Shown here piece after piece: positions 14,380 to 23,477 of a stretch of 52,923 nt of DNA. The notes under the pieces were generated by a model, which saw only the letters and a list, made by a program, of their open reading frames with translations, was not told the DNA's origin and searched no databases. Where the stretch lies: assembly GCA_022823085.1 (NCBI GenBank), contig JAJDXV010000054.1, positions 1-52,923 on the forward strand, written 5' to 3'. The first letter of the stretch is position 1. Each line of letters opens with the position of its first letter. Source of the DNA: Candidatus Poribacteria bacterium (lineage in GTDB: Bacteria > Poribacteria > WGA-4E > WGA-3G). The position numbers and the translations under genes are program-made.

Positions 14380-15749
14380 CGTGAGTTGTTATCGTTTTTC
14401 AGGAATATCTCGCCGTCAAAGTCTGGAATCTCGTGAGACGAATAACGTTTACTGTTGCTAACGGCTGTGACAGGTTTATCGAAAGTGACGGTTCTCGCTG
14501 CGCCACTACGATTATAGACTGCCCAACCCTTTTCAAACTGCCGGATAAAGAGTCCGGTTATGGCTCGGTATTGAACGGCTCTGTCTTGGATGGGTTGTCC
14601 GAGATCCGCGTCATAGAAGTCGTACCAATTGTGTAGATGGTCAGGGGCAGGTATAGCGTTGTCGTCGCCGAGCAACACGTAACCGTCAGAATGCGTCAAG
14701 CTCAGTGTGGTAAACATGCGCATCCACTGTCGGTTTTCTGTGCTGTTCCGTTCTGCGACGCGTGTGTTTAAGTCTGCCATGTAATCGGTCACGACGCGCC
14801 ACCCTTCTAAGCAGTTGATTCGCGGTTCTCGGAGATGCTGTTCTGCCCAGAGGAGCGTCTTTTCGATCTGTAGAATCTGGTCAAGGTTATATCCTTTGGC
14901 GTGTTCCGACTTATAACATTCCATAAAGAGACCGTTCACGTGCGGTGCCGATTTCGGAATCTGACGCATATTCGCGTTGACAAGGATTAAGAAATCGTCC
15001 GCCACCTGCTCCCGAATTTTGCGTAAGATCGCCAGCCTCGCCTCTAATTCAGCCTCCCGTGTTAGGATCGTCTCCGACCAATCATCAACAGTGACCGGAC
15101 TGGTGGCGTAATCCTCATTCCACCAATCGATCATAATTCCGTCAAAGAGACCGGACGTGTCCAATGCGACGGCTTGTTTGACCATCAGGTTCTGCATCTC
15201 TGGGTTCGTGAAGTCTATGAGATAGCCGAGCACTTCATCGTCTTCGTCAATTTTCCCATCACCGTTGGTGTCTTCACCCCATCCGATGACCGGTTTGCCG
15301 TTACTATCTCTAAGCCAATACGCGGAATCCGGCGGGAAATAACCGACCTCCCACCAGTTTTCGACGTTCGCTTCATTTTGGCGCGATACATACCTCGCGT
15401 CTCTGCATCGGATTTCGACGAGCAGTAAAAGGTTGGGATTTAAGGACAGAAGTTCCTGTTTTCTTTGGCGTGCCGTATTGAGTTGACTCGGATTCAATGC
15501 TGTTGCCAATCCTGCGTACGGCTGTTCTTCTGATATATCCCAGGCGATTCTAAGCAGGGTGTATGGGTGCGCGAAGGCGAGATCGTGCTGTGCGAGACGG
15601 TGAAGTTCATCGATATCAGGTCTGTTTTCGATGCCGCTCCATGCCTGAAAGATAGAGGGGTAATGCTTCTGCGTGTCGGCTATACTCGCATATATGCTCC
15701 CAAAAATGAGGAGGAGCATCACGGACTGAACAGTCATTGCTTTTAGCAT
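14376..15749 (-). CDS. Putative secreted glycoside hydrolase (GHL15-like)
   Basis: From ATG 15749 (behind AAAGGGA) the protein has 457 residues with a signal peptide (about 1-25). An alternative TTG at 15776 would overlap the upstream LamG gene. The body looks like a TIM barrel of the hypothetical glycosyl hydrolase group (PF14885): LLLLVEIRCRDARY, then LIDFTNPEMQNLMVKQAVAL, SGLFDGIMIDWWNED (probable catalytic acid at a barrel strand end) and INCLEGWRVVTDYM. It contains the calcium-binding loop DTNGDGKIDEDDE at about residue 165. A small beta-domain closes the protein (GWAVYNRSGAARTVTF). Substrate unknown. It directly follows the LamG gene (17 bp), so the two probably form one secreted polysaccharide-related unit. 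Confidence 0.65.
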   Translation of the reverse strand: MLKAMTVQSVMLLLIFGSIYASIADTQKHYPSIFQAWSGIENRPDIDELHRLAQHDLAFAHPYTLLRIAWDISEEQPYAGLATALNPSQLNTARQRKQELLSLNPNLLLLVEIRCRDARYVSRQNEANVENWWEVGYFPPDSAYWLRDSNGKPVIGWGEDTNGDGKIDEDDEVLGYLIDFTNPEMQNLMVKQAVALDTSGLFDGIMIDWWNEDYATSPVTVDDWSETILTREAELEARLAILRKIREQVADDFLILVNANMRQIPKSAPHVNGLFMECYKSEHAKGYNLDQILQIEKTLLWAEQHLREPRINCLEGWRVVTDYMADLNTRVAERNSTENRQWMRMFTTLSLTHSDGYVLLGDDNAIPAPDHLHNWYDFYDADLGQPIQDRAVQYRAITGLFIRQFEKGWAVYNRSGAARTVTFDKPVTAVSNSKRYSSHEIPDFDGEIFLKNDNNSR

Positions 15750-15765
15750 TGTGTGGAATCCCTTT

Positions 15766-16548
15766 TTATTTTTCAAAGTCTGCTTTCAGTTTTCCCCACG
15801 TTGTGGTCAACTTATCCTGTGGTTGGACTGCCAACACACCTTCGATGCCTTTGTTCATCAGTTCCTTGATTTCATTTTCCGAGCGTGCGATGTTGGAGAT
15901 TCGGACTTCGTCCATCCGTCCCTCTAAGAAGGGACCTGCGCCGCGTCCGAGCCATAAGACATCGTCATTCGGGGTGATATTGCCATCGAGTTTGCCTTCG
16001 CCGTCTAAGACCCCGTCAATATAGATCTTGCCTTCACCAGATTTTCCGTCGTAAGTGCCAGCGATATGCGTCCACTTTCTTAACGGCATGTCTGTTTTAC
16101 CGGCAACGACTGCGGCACCCCATGCGAGTGCATCTGTCGTCATTCGGAGCAAGACTTTCTTATCGCTTCGCGGTCCGACTTTGTAGGTTGACTCTTTCGT
16201 CGCACCTGTGCCACCCGCAGTTGACCACGCCTCCAGGTAGAGCCACATTTCGACGGTAAGTCCTTCAACCAAGTCTAAACTTTCACTGTCGGGGATCTCA
16301 ACAAAATCTCTGGGACCGTTTCCACCGAAGACGAGCCCGCCACCGGGATTACCTTCTCCCCATTTCGGCCCCATCAAGTCGCCATCATTCCCGTATTCCG
16401 AGAGGTCTTTGACGGTGTTCCCATTCCCTGTCTCGAATGTGTACAGCGCGACGGTATGTTCATCTTGTGCGAAACTCTGTAATCCGCTTATAGATGTCAA
16501 TAGGATCATTAGTGCCATACAACACGTTGTAGATATAATGTTTCTCAC
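15766..16548 (-). CDS. LamG domain-containing secreted protein
   Basis: Protein of 260 residues with a signal peptide (1-27, ending SFA) and a single concanavalin-like LamG/laminin-G_3 domain. The domain runs from VALYTFETGNGNTVKDLSEY through DFVEIPDSESLDLVEGLTVE and KWTHIAGTYDGKSGEGKIYI to LEGRMDEVRISNIARS. Such domains bind carbohydrate or protein. The extreme C-terminus reads GVLAVQPQDKLTTTWGKLKA followed by DFEK. The same type of tail is found on three other exported proteins in this window. First gene of a unit with the glycoside hydrolase downstream. Confidence 0.85.
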   Translation of the reverse strand: MRNIISTTCCMALMILLTSISGLQSFAQDEHTVALYTFETGNGNTVKDLSEYGNDGDLMGPKWGEGNPGGGLVFGGNGPRDFVEIPDSESLDLVEGLTVEMWLYLEAWSTAGGTGATKESTYKVGPRSDKKVLLRMTTDALAWGAAVVAGKTDMPLRKWTHIAGTYDGKSGEGKIYIDGVLDGEGKLDGNITPNDDVLWLGRGAGPFLEGRMDEVRISNIARSENEIKELMNKGIEGVLAVQPQDKLTTTWGKLKADFEK

Positions 16549-16683
16549 GGTAGATATCTCCTTTTTCGTACGCAGTTATTAGAGGGTTGGTTTTTAAGCT
16601 TCCTGTTTTTCGTTACGGGTATTTTATCATAGATAGGTTTAATGTTCAATGCGTTAATAGTTGTCAATTATATGGAATTGTTC

Positions 16684-16711
16684 TTGCGTCATTTTCTGTT
16701 TCGGTTATACT
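16684..16711 (+). promoter_or_regulatory. Predicted sigma-70 promoter
   Basis: TTGCGT (16684-16689) and TATACT (16706-16711) with a 16-bp spacer, 70 bp upstream of the glycoside hydrolase ATG at 16782. Moderate match only. Confidence 0.4.
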
Positions 16712-16781
16712 GATGCTACAAAAAGACAGGGTAGAGCAGGTTTGCCCTGAACTTCCGATTCGAACAAAATAAGGATTTAAG

Positions 16782-18833
16782 ATGCAACACACTTCACAAC
16801 AAAACGATTGGTTGGTTCATCCGTTTTGTCAATCTGCTTCGGTGACAGAGACGGACAATAGAATCGTTCTCGATAACGGTCTCATCTGTCGGACATTCGT
16901 CACTTCACCTAATTTCGCAACCGTCGATTTTACCAACCAAATTACCGATAGCAGTCTTCTGCGTGGTATCAAACCGGAGGCACTGCTTACGATTAATGGC
17001 GACGAATACGCGGTGGGAGGGTTGAAAGGACAGCCCGATTACGCCTATCTCGATTCGGATTGGATCGCAGACTTGACCAATGACGAGAACGCATTTCAAT
17101 TTCGAGAATATCAGGTATGTGCACCTGAGACCCGCTACCCGTGGGTGAAAAGACGTTCTGCTGCAGCGTCGGTGTATCCGCCAGAGGGTGTGAAACTGAC
17201 CGTCGTGTTCTCACCGCCGCCATCCGTTGATGCTCTCGAAGTTCGTTTGCATTATGAATTCTACCGAGGCATTCCGGTACTGTCGAAGTGGATCACGTTG
17301 CACAATGATGGACAAAAACCGGTTCAAATTGATGCCTTAAGTTGTGAAATCCTTGCGGTCAACGAGCAGGAGAAGCATCGGCTACATGTTGAGAGCGATT
17401 ATGCTTTCAGTCGTATGGAGACGACACAGTGGGGACCCGATGCCGATTACCTAACACAAGTCGATTATCGCTATCAGATGCCGTTGCTGATGACGAGCCA
17501 TTATCCGCTCGGTCCTGGGCTCTCTCTCCAACCGGGTGACAGTTTCCAGAGTTTTCGTACCTTCGAGATTCTTCATGACAGTGATGACCGTGAAAGAACT
17601 GGACTCGCACGCCGGAAGATGTATCGCACGCTTGCACCACAGGTTACGGAGAACCCGATCCTGATGCACGTTAGAAGTGCCGACCCCGATGCCGTCCGTT
17701 TAGCGATTGATCAGTGTACGGAAGTCGGATTTGATATGGTGATTATGACCTTCGGGAGTGGATTCAATATTGAGAGCGAAGACCCGGAATACATCGCCAG
17801 AATGAAAGAATTGGCGGATTACGCGCATCGTAAAGGCGTTCAGCTCGGTGGTTACACACTGATGTGTGCTTCGCGAGGTGTCGGTGACGACTTCAACTGC
17901 ATCGATCCAGAGACCGGAAAACCGGGCAGCCGGTTCGGGCAGAGCGCGTGTCTTGCAAGTCGTTGGGCGGACGGTTATTTCGAGCGTGTATTGAATTTTA
18001 TGGATGCAACTGGGATGGACATTATAGAGACGGATGGTCCTTATCACGGGGATGTCTGTGCTTCGACCTCGCATGCATACCATAACGGTTTGGCGGATTC
18101 GCAGCTGCGTCAGTGGGAAGCGTGCGTCCGTTTTTACCACGAATGCCGAGCACGCGGGATCTATATCAATTCGCCGGATCAGTATTATCTCAACGGTTCA
18201 AATAAATGCGGTATGGGGTATCGTGAAACGAATTTCAGTTTGCCGCGAGAGCGACAGATCCTAATTTCCCGGCAGAATATCTACGATGGTACTTTTGAAA
18301 AGACACCGAGTATGGGCTGGATGTTCGTTCCGTTGGTAGAATACCACGGCGGTGGTGCAGCGGCGACATTTGAGCCGCTCTGCGATCACCTCGACGATTA
18401 CGAGTCCCATCTCGCACAGAATTTTGGGAGCGGTGTGATGGCGTGCTATCGCGGGCCCCGGCTTTTTGATACTGAAGAGACGAAAACCGTCGTTAAGAGA
18501 TGGGTTGATTTCTACAAAAAGTATCGCTTGATACTGAATTCTGACCTCATTCACGTGCGCCGTCCGGACGGGCGTTCTATTGATTGTATGCTCCACGCCA
18601 ACGCGCAAATCACGCCTTGTGGACTCGCTATGCTCTATAATCCGACACGCACGGTTCAAGAGATGACACTGAAACTGCCGCTCTATTATACTGGGTTGTC
18701 TGATGTTGCGAGGATCCGTGAAGGCGAAGGCGAACCGAAACGTTATGAAATTGATCGGAATTACAGTGTTGAGGTCCCAATTAAGATGGAGCCAAAGTGT
18801 GTTAGTTACCTCGTGATTGAACCTGCAGTTTGA
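16782..18833 (+). CDS. Putative glycoside hydrolase, alpha-galactosidase (GH36)-like
   Basis: Protein of 683 residues without a signal peptide. It has three parts: an N-terminal beta-sandwich (about 10-280; RIVLDNGLICRTFVTSPNF, GIPVLSKWITLHNDGQKPV), a central TIM barrel (about 285-570) and a C-terminal beta-domain. The barrel contains EVGFDMVIMTFGSGF, RKGVQLGGYTLMCASRGVGD and ATGMDIIETDGPYHGD. The ETDGPY Asp, near residue 417 at a strand end, is placed like the nucleophile of clan GH-D enzymes. I cannot assign a substrate, and it may belong to an undefined family. It starts at ATG 16782 behind AAGGAT. Confidence 0.65.
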   Translation: MQHTSQQNDWLVHPFCQSASVTETDNRIVLDNGLICRTFVTSPNFATVDFTNQITDSSLLRGIKPEALLTINGDEYAVGGLKGQPDYAYLDSDWIADLTNDENAFQFREYQVCAPETRYPWVKRRSAAASVYPPEGVKLTVVFSPPPSVDALEVRLHYEFYRGIPVLSKWITLHNDGQKPVQIDALSCEILAVNEQEKHRLHVESDYAFSRMETTQWGPDADYLTQVDYRYQMPLLMTSHYPLGPGLSLQPGDSFQSFRTFEILHDSDDRERTGLARRKMYRTLAPQVTENPILMHVRSADPDAVRLAIDQCTEVGFDMVIMTFGSGFNIESEDPEYIARMKELADYAHRKGVQLGGYTLMCASRGVGDDFNCIDPETGKPGSRFGQSACLASRWADGYFERVLNFMDATGMDIIETDGPYHGDVCASTSHAYHNGLADSQLRQWEACVRFYHECRARGIYINSPDQYYLNGSNKCGMGYRETNFSLPRERQILISRQNIYDGTFEKTPSMGWMFVPLVEYHGGGAAATFEPLCDHLDDYESHLAQNFGSGVMACYRGPRLFDTEETKTVVKRWVDFYKKYRLILNSDLIHVRRPDGRSIDCMLHANAQITPCGLAMLYNPTRTVQEMTLKLPLYYTGLSDVARIREGEGEPKRYEIDRNYSVEVPIKMEPKCVSYLVIEPAV

Positions 18834-18956
18834 ACCTTCTTCAAGGCGTTTTCATCTTTTCTGAACAAATTCACGACTTGTCTGCCTAACTTAACAGATG
18901 CAGTTTGGACGCGGAAGTCCTAATAAAAATTTACATGTTTATGGTGAGGGAGACAG

Positions 18957-21110
18957 ATGAAACGGAAATATTTTATCGGTGCATTTTTGGCTTGTGTGCT
19001 GGCCTTTTCGACGGTAGTTGTGCTAAACACTTGGACACAGGGCAAGCTTTCAGGAGATGAAAGACGGTTCGATTTCGATCTGGATGGTGAACTCAGTGTC
19101 GAAGAACAGCGTCTCATGTTTAGAGTGACGCGGCTTGAAATAGAGAGAGGGAACAAGCTCAGCGAAGGCGAAATTCGTCAGATGCGTACTGGAGAGCGAG
19201 ACCGATCGCGCGGTAGAGGCGGATTCGGTAGAGGCAGACGCGGTTCGAGAGCACCCTCAGGACCGAGATTGAACCCTGAGCAGGTCGCCTTCAGAGACGG
19301 GGCTGCCACGATCCCTGACAGGGAGACCTTCGAGAAACTGTCGTATCAAGGTACAGAAGTCCGTATTGATACGCAACTGACCGGCATTGAATTTGTAAAA
19401 TTTCAGATTGAGAGGACGCAGACAGAGAACCCGCAACTCTATTTTATGAACACGGAGACGCACCGTTCCCACGGCAGTTTCATGGATGCTGCGGGTTTGG
19501 GAAGAGGTCAAGGACAGATGCGGGGTGTGCTGAGTTATCGCCCACTTTTCATGGCTCCGAACGGTGAACCGGGCGTTTATACTTTCGAGTTCAATCCGAA
19601 CGACGCTTTTCCGTTTGAAGAGATCAAACTTGCGCACGATCTGCTCGTATCAAAGATGCCGATACTGAAAAACAGGCTCGGCTATTGCCCGTTGTGGGGC
19701 GCGATCGGGATTTATGAACACGAGAAAGCACGCTATGACGCTGCGGAATTCCCTGTCTATTTTGAAGACGACCTTTATGCGAATGTCGGTTACCTCCCGT
19801 TGAATCAGGCGGCATCGTTCGGTCTGCTGCGTGTGTTGGCACTCGATGAGCGTCCGACACCGCGCGACATCGTTATCTGTCCGACCTTACCGAACGAGAT
19901 GCCGCGGGTCGCAGGCGTTATTACCGGGGTTCGACAGACACCGCTTTCGCACGTCAATCTCCGCGCGATTCAGGACAAAGTCCCGAACGCCTTTATCACC
20001 AAAGCGTGGGAAAACGCATCGATTGCACCGCTCATCGGGAAATACGTCTACTACGCTGTCAACGCCGACGGCTTTGAAATTAGAGAAGCGACGCTTAAAG
20101 AGGTGGAGACGCACTTTTCGGAGCTGCGTCCGTCGAAAACACAGAAACCGAAGCGAGACCTCTCTGTTACGGAGATTCTACCACTCGAGGACATCCGGTT
20201 TTCGGATGCGTCACGTTTCGGTGTGAAGACAGCGAATGTCGCAACGCTGCGGACGTTCGGGTTCCCTGAAGGCACGGTGCCAGATGGGTTCGGTATCCCG
20301 TTCTACTTTTACGATGCGTTCATGCAGCACAACGGGTTCTATGCGAAGGTTGAGGCGTTACTTGACGATCCAGCGTTTCAGCGTGACTACGACGCGCGGG
20401 TTGCGGCACTCAAGACACTTAGATCGGACATCAGAAAGGGTGAAATGCCGGATTGGATGCTTGACGCACTTGCGAAGCTGCACAACGCGTTCCCCGAAGG
20501 CACATCCCTCCGGTGCCGTTCCAGCACGAATAACGAAGACCTCCCCGGTTTCAGCGGTGCCGGTCTCTATGATTCCTATACACACCACCCGAACGAGGGG
20601 CATCTCTCGAAGTCAATCAAGCAGGTGTTCGCAAGCCTCTGGAATTTCCGCGCCTTTGAGGCACGCGATTTCTATCGTATTGACCCTCTATCTGCGGCTA
20701 TGGGGGTGCTGGTGCATCCGAATTTTGAGAGCGAATTAGCGAACGGCGTGGCTGTTACCGATGATGTCGTCTATCAGACGATCGGTAATTACTACCTCAA
20801 CACGCAGGTCGGTGAAGATCTCGTGACGAACCCTGAAGCGCAGTCTATTCCAGAGGAGATTTTGTTGGATTGGTGGGATACCAACGATTATCGGGTGGTG
20901 ACGATGTCTAACCGGACGACAGATGGCGGACGGATTCTGTCGGATGCCTACCTGCGTCAACTCAATAGCTACCTCGGCATAATCCACTACAGGTTCAATC
21001 AACTCTATGGTTCTATTGGACAGACGAAAGAATTCGCTATGGAGATTGAATTCAAGATTACGAGCGACGGTAGGCTTTCAATCAAACAGGCGAGACCGTG
21101 GGGACAGTGA
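18957..21110 (+). CDS. Exported PEP/pyruvate-binding (GWD/PPDK-like) protein with EF-hand
   Basis: Protein of 717 residues. The N-terminus (KYFIGAFLACVLAFSTVVVL) is a signal peptide or membrane anchor. It is followed by an EF-hand loop DFDLDGELSVEE (residues 39-50) and an Arg/Gly-rich linker. A swivelling phosphohistidine-like block GVITGVRQTPLSHVNLRA has His332, in the order found in glucan water dikinases, where it precedes the ATP-grasp domain. The ATP-grasp follows with TSLRCRSSTNNEDLPGFSG, VFASLWNFRAFEARDFYRID and GVLVHPNFESE. It ends with ITSDGRLSIKQARPWGQ, typical of PPDK_N. The start at ATG 18957 has a strong GAGGGAGA. An ATP-dependent phosphotransferase fold behind a signal peptide is odd, because ATP is scarce outside the cytosol. 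Confidence 0.75.
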   Translation: MKRKYFIGAFLACVLAFSTVVVLNTWTQGKLSGDERRFDFDLDGELSVEEQRLMFRVTRLEIERGNKLSEGEIRQMRTGERDRSRGRGGFGRGRRGSRAPSGPRLNPEQVAFRDGAATIPDRETFEKLSYQGTEVRIDTQLTGIEFVKFQIERTQTENPQLYFMNTETHRSHGSFMDAAGLGRGQGQMRGVLSYRPLFMAPNGEPGVYTFEFNPNDAFPFEEIKLAHDLLVSKMPILKNRLGYCPLWGAIGIYEHEKARYDAAEFPVYFEDDLYANVGYLPLNQAASFGLLRVLALDERPTPRDIVICPTLPNEMPRVAGVITGVRQTPLSHVNLRAIQDKVPNAFITKAWENASIAPLIGKYVYYAVNADGFEIREATLKEVETHFSELRPSKTQKPKRDLSVTEILPLEDIRFSDASRFGVKTANVATLRTFGFPEGTVPDGFGIPFYFYDAFMQHNGFYAKVEALLDDPAFQRDYDARVAALKTLRSDIRKGEMPDWMLDALAKLHNAFPEGTSLRCRSSTNNEDLPGFSGAGLYDSYTHHPNEGHLSKSIKQVFASLWNFRAFEARDFYRIDPLSAAMGVLVHPNFESELANGVAVTDDVVYQTIGNYYLNTQVGEDLVTNPEAQSIPEEILLDWWDTNDYRVVTMSNRTTDGGRILSDAYLRQLNSYLGIIHYRFNQLYGSIGQTKEFAMEIEFKITSDGRLSIKQARPWGQ

Positions 21111-21146
21111 CCCGTTTAATTAATTGCGGGCGTTTCATGTTTTGTA

Positions 21147-21273
21147 CCACAATCTGTATGAAGTTTAAGAATTTAATTCGGTAATGCATCAACAACCTCT
21201 TGGTAGGAGCGAGCTGTGCTCGCGATCTTTAACGATTACCGAAATATTTATTTAATCTTCATTTAGATTGTGG
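21147..21273. repeat. 127-bp MITE-like repeat, ends CCACAATCT/AGATTGTGG (copy 1)
   Basis: Terminal inverted repeats CCACAATCT and AGATTGTGG. The interior is nearly identical to 22182-22306: aattcggtaatgcatcaaca, then tggtaggagcgagctgtgct, then a mirrored cgattaccgaaatatttatt. The interior also carries a small palindrome gcgagc...gctcgc. No ORF. It fills most of the gap between two convergent genes. Confidence 0.8.
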
Positions 21274-21339
21274 CGTTTATAGCACAAATTATTGGCATGC
21301 GCGCTTCGCAGCACGCATGCTTCCGTTTAGTGATATATG

Positions 21340-22089
21340 TCAATCGGTTTTGAGTTTTCCCCATGTTAACGCGAGTTTATCTGCCGGGTCTACGGCGAGG
21401 ATTGCGTCGAAGCCGGAGTTCATAAACTCCTGAATCTCCGCTTGAGACTTCACCTCGTTAGAGACCCAGATTTCGTCCATACCGCCAACAAAGTGAGAAG
21501 AGTTAGATGTCCTTCGGTATCCGATATCGAGGCTGGGTTCTCCTGAAACGTCGATAACCCCGCCGCCAGCGATTGGACCGCCGTCATCTTCTTCACCGTT
21601 GACATAGATAATCGCCTCATTGCCGTCCCATGTTGCGGCGACGTGGCTCCATTCACCTTCAGCGATTGTCGTTTGCCCGATAAAGTCTTTGACGTGATAT
21701 GTCGTCCAGACGAGTGCCTTTGAGCCGTGGAATCCGAATTTCCAGCCGGATCCGCCGTCCATCTCTACAATATTCTGCCAACCGGTAATGCCATCAGGGT
21801 TAACCCAGGCACCTACGCTCATCGGGTCGGTGAGTTCTTTCAAAGGTCCAGCGTTTTCGATTGTGATAAACGTTGCGCCATCAAATTCAAACGCTTTATT
21901 AAACTCGCCATCAATCCAAGATGCCTTTCCGTCAACAGTACCATCGTTTCCGTTGCCTGAGAGATCGGTGAGTGTGTCCCCGTTTCCGTCGTCGAATGTA
22001 GCGAGGAACACAATATCTTCCGAAAGTTCAGCATATCCGCTTCCGATGCATACTGTTAAGATTAAAAGAGAATAAATTAAGGTTCGCAT
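21340..22089 (-). CDS. LamG domain-containing secreted protein
   Basis: Protein of 249 residues. It has a signal peptide (1-20, ending GYA) and one LamG_3-type domain: VFLATFDDGNGDTLTDLSGN, GATFITIENAGPLKELTDPM, GEWSHVAATWDGNEAIIYVN, then GGMDEIWVSNEVKSQAEIQE. The C-terminal tail ILAVDPADKLALTWGKLKTD repeats the pattern seen in the LamG proteins at 15766 and 46915. Presumed periplasmic or cell-surface binding protein. It stands alone between two copies of the same MITE-like repeat, which suggests that recombination or duplication could have mobilised this gene. Confidence 0.85.
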   Translation of the reverse strand: MRTLIYSLLILTVCIGSGYAELSEDIVFLATFDDGNGDTLTDLSGNGNDGTVDGKASWIDGEFNKAFEFDGATFITIENAGPLKELTDPMSVGAWVNPDGITGWQNIVEMDGGSGWKFGFHGSKALVWTTYHVKDFIGQTTIAEGEWSHVAATWDGNEAIIYVNGEEDDGGPIAGGGVIDVSGEPSLDIGYRRTSNSSHFVGGMDEIWVSNEVKSQAEIQEFMNSGFDAILAVDPADKLALTWGKLKTD

Positions 22090-22181
22090 TTTCGGCTCCT
22101 TATTTGGTGATTTGTCAGTAGAAAATCTACTGACTGCAATACTGAAGTCAACATTAACGATATATCCCTGTTTTTCAACAC

Positions 22182-22306
22182 CACAAACTAAATGAAGTTT
22201 AAGAATTTAATTCGGTAATGCATCAACAACCTCTTGGTAGGAGCGAGCTGTGCTCGCGATCTTTAACGATTACCGAAATATTTATTTAATCTTCATAAAG
22301 TTTGTG
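22182..22306. repeat. 125-bp MITE-like repeat, ends CACAAACT/AGTTTGTG (copy 2)
   Basis: Second copy of the element at 21147-21273, in the same orientation, with the ends changed to CACAAACT/AGTTTGTG. The two copies flank the LamG gene at 21340-22089. The rest of the 316-bp gap 22090-22405 holds no gene. Confidence 0.8.
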
Positions 22307-22405
22307 CTACATGTTACACTCTAATTCAAAGCGTTCCAAATAGTTCGACGGTTGTTAATGATGGCAAATTCGGCAAAAATTGTCAATTAAAATATTGTAC
22401 AAGTG

Positions 22406-23446
22406 TTAATTCGTTTTCCTAATTTTTGCCCAGGTTGTAAGAAATCTATTCAGTGCTGCTACGCTTAGCGTGCTTGGTGCAAATTGCTCAACAGTTGGAA
22501 GAATTGCGGGGCCCAATCCTTCGGCAACACCGCCGACAGCATAGATTTTATTTTTTATGGTGCCAACACCGAGGAAAACGCGTGCTGTTGGCATTTCTGG
22601 ACTGTCTGTCCATGTATCGCTATTCGGGTCATATACTTCAACAGTTGTTAGACCGGGGCCTTGCACAACGGATGTCCCACCAACGGCATAAATCTTTCCA
22701 TCCACCACGCCGAGTGCCAAAGCAGTTCGGGGTGTCGGCATGTCTGCTTTCTCTGTCCATGCATCTGAACTCGGATTGTATTCTTGAACCGTTTCAAGTA
22801 CGGGGCCTTGCACTGCGGGTGTTCCGCCAATGAGGTAAATTTTCCCATTAATACTCGCGGCTGCCATTCCTGAAACCGGTGTCGGCATATCTGCCTTTTG
22901 GGTCCATGTGTCGGTTGCTGGGTCATATTCTTCAACGGTAGGCAATACGGGCCCGACGTTTTGCGCGACACCACCAATAGCATAGATTTTACCGTCTACG
23001 GCAGTTGCCGTAAAAAAGGAGCGCGGTGTCGGCATATCTGCCTTTTGGGTCCATGTATCGGTTGCTGGGTCATATTCTTCAACGCTTCCGAGTGCTGGTG
23101 CTTGCGAGCTCCATCCACCGATAGCATAGATTTTTCCATCAACGACGCAGGTGACAACCCCCGCGCGTGCTGCGGGCAGACTCGCTTTCTGAACCCATTT
23201 GTCCGTATCCGGATCATACGCATCAACAAAGTCAACAGGTTCAGCGAGCATACCGCCTATAGTATAAAGTTGGTTCTCAGCAGTGGCTACAGAGAAAAAA
23301 AGTCTTGGAATCGGCATATCCGCTTTTTGGGTCCAATCTTCAGCTGTAGCATGCGGTAGTAAATAGAAAGTGAATAGCACGGCGAATAGCCAGCCCCAAT
23401 TTAAAAATATAGATTCGTTCGAGTTCATCATGAATTTTCTTTTCAT
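22406..23446 (-). CDS. Kelch-repeat secreted protein
   Basis: Start chosen at ATG 23446 (346 residues). The frame stays open further upstream, but that part is antisense to and overlaps the DUF5916 gene. A signal peptide (about 1-35, ending PHATA) is followed by six kelch blades of about 45-47 residues with the alternating pattern KIYAIGG and VEEYDPATDTWTQKADMPTP. Kelch propellers mediate protein or glycan binding, and some are galactose-oxidase-like. No catalytic Tyr-Cys pair is evident. The C-terminus LSVAALNRFLTTWAKIRKTN matches the tail motif of the LamG proteins here. It follows the DUF5916 gene by about 30 bp on the same strand, so probably one operon. Confidence 0.85.
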   Translation of the reverse strand: MKRKFMMNSNESIFLNWGWLFAVLFTFYLLPHATAEDWTQKADMPIPRLFFSVATAENQLYTIGGMLAEPVDFVDAYDPDTDKWVQKASLPAARAGVVTCVVDGKIYAIGGWSSQAPALGSVEEYDPATDTWTQKADMPTPRSFFTATAVDGKIYAIGGVAQNVGPVLPTVEEYDPATDTWTQKADMPTPVSGMAAASINGKIYLIGGTPAVQGPVLETVQEYNPSSDAWTEKADMPTPRTALALGVVDGKIYAVGGTSVVQGPGLTTVEVYDPNSDTWTDSPEMPTARVFLGVGTIKNKIYAVGGVAEGLGPAILPTVEQFAPSTLSVAALNRFLTTWAKIRKTN

Positions 23447-23477
23447 TTTAGAGTATCTTTCTCCAGTTTGGAAAATT

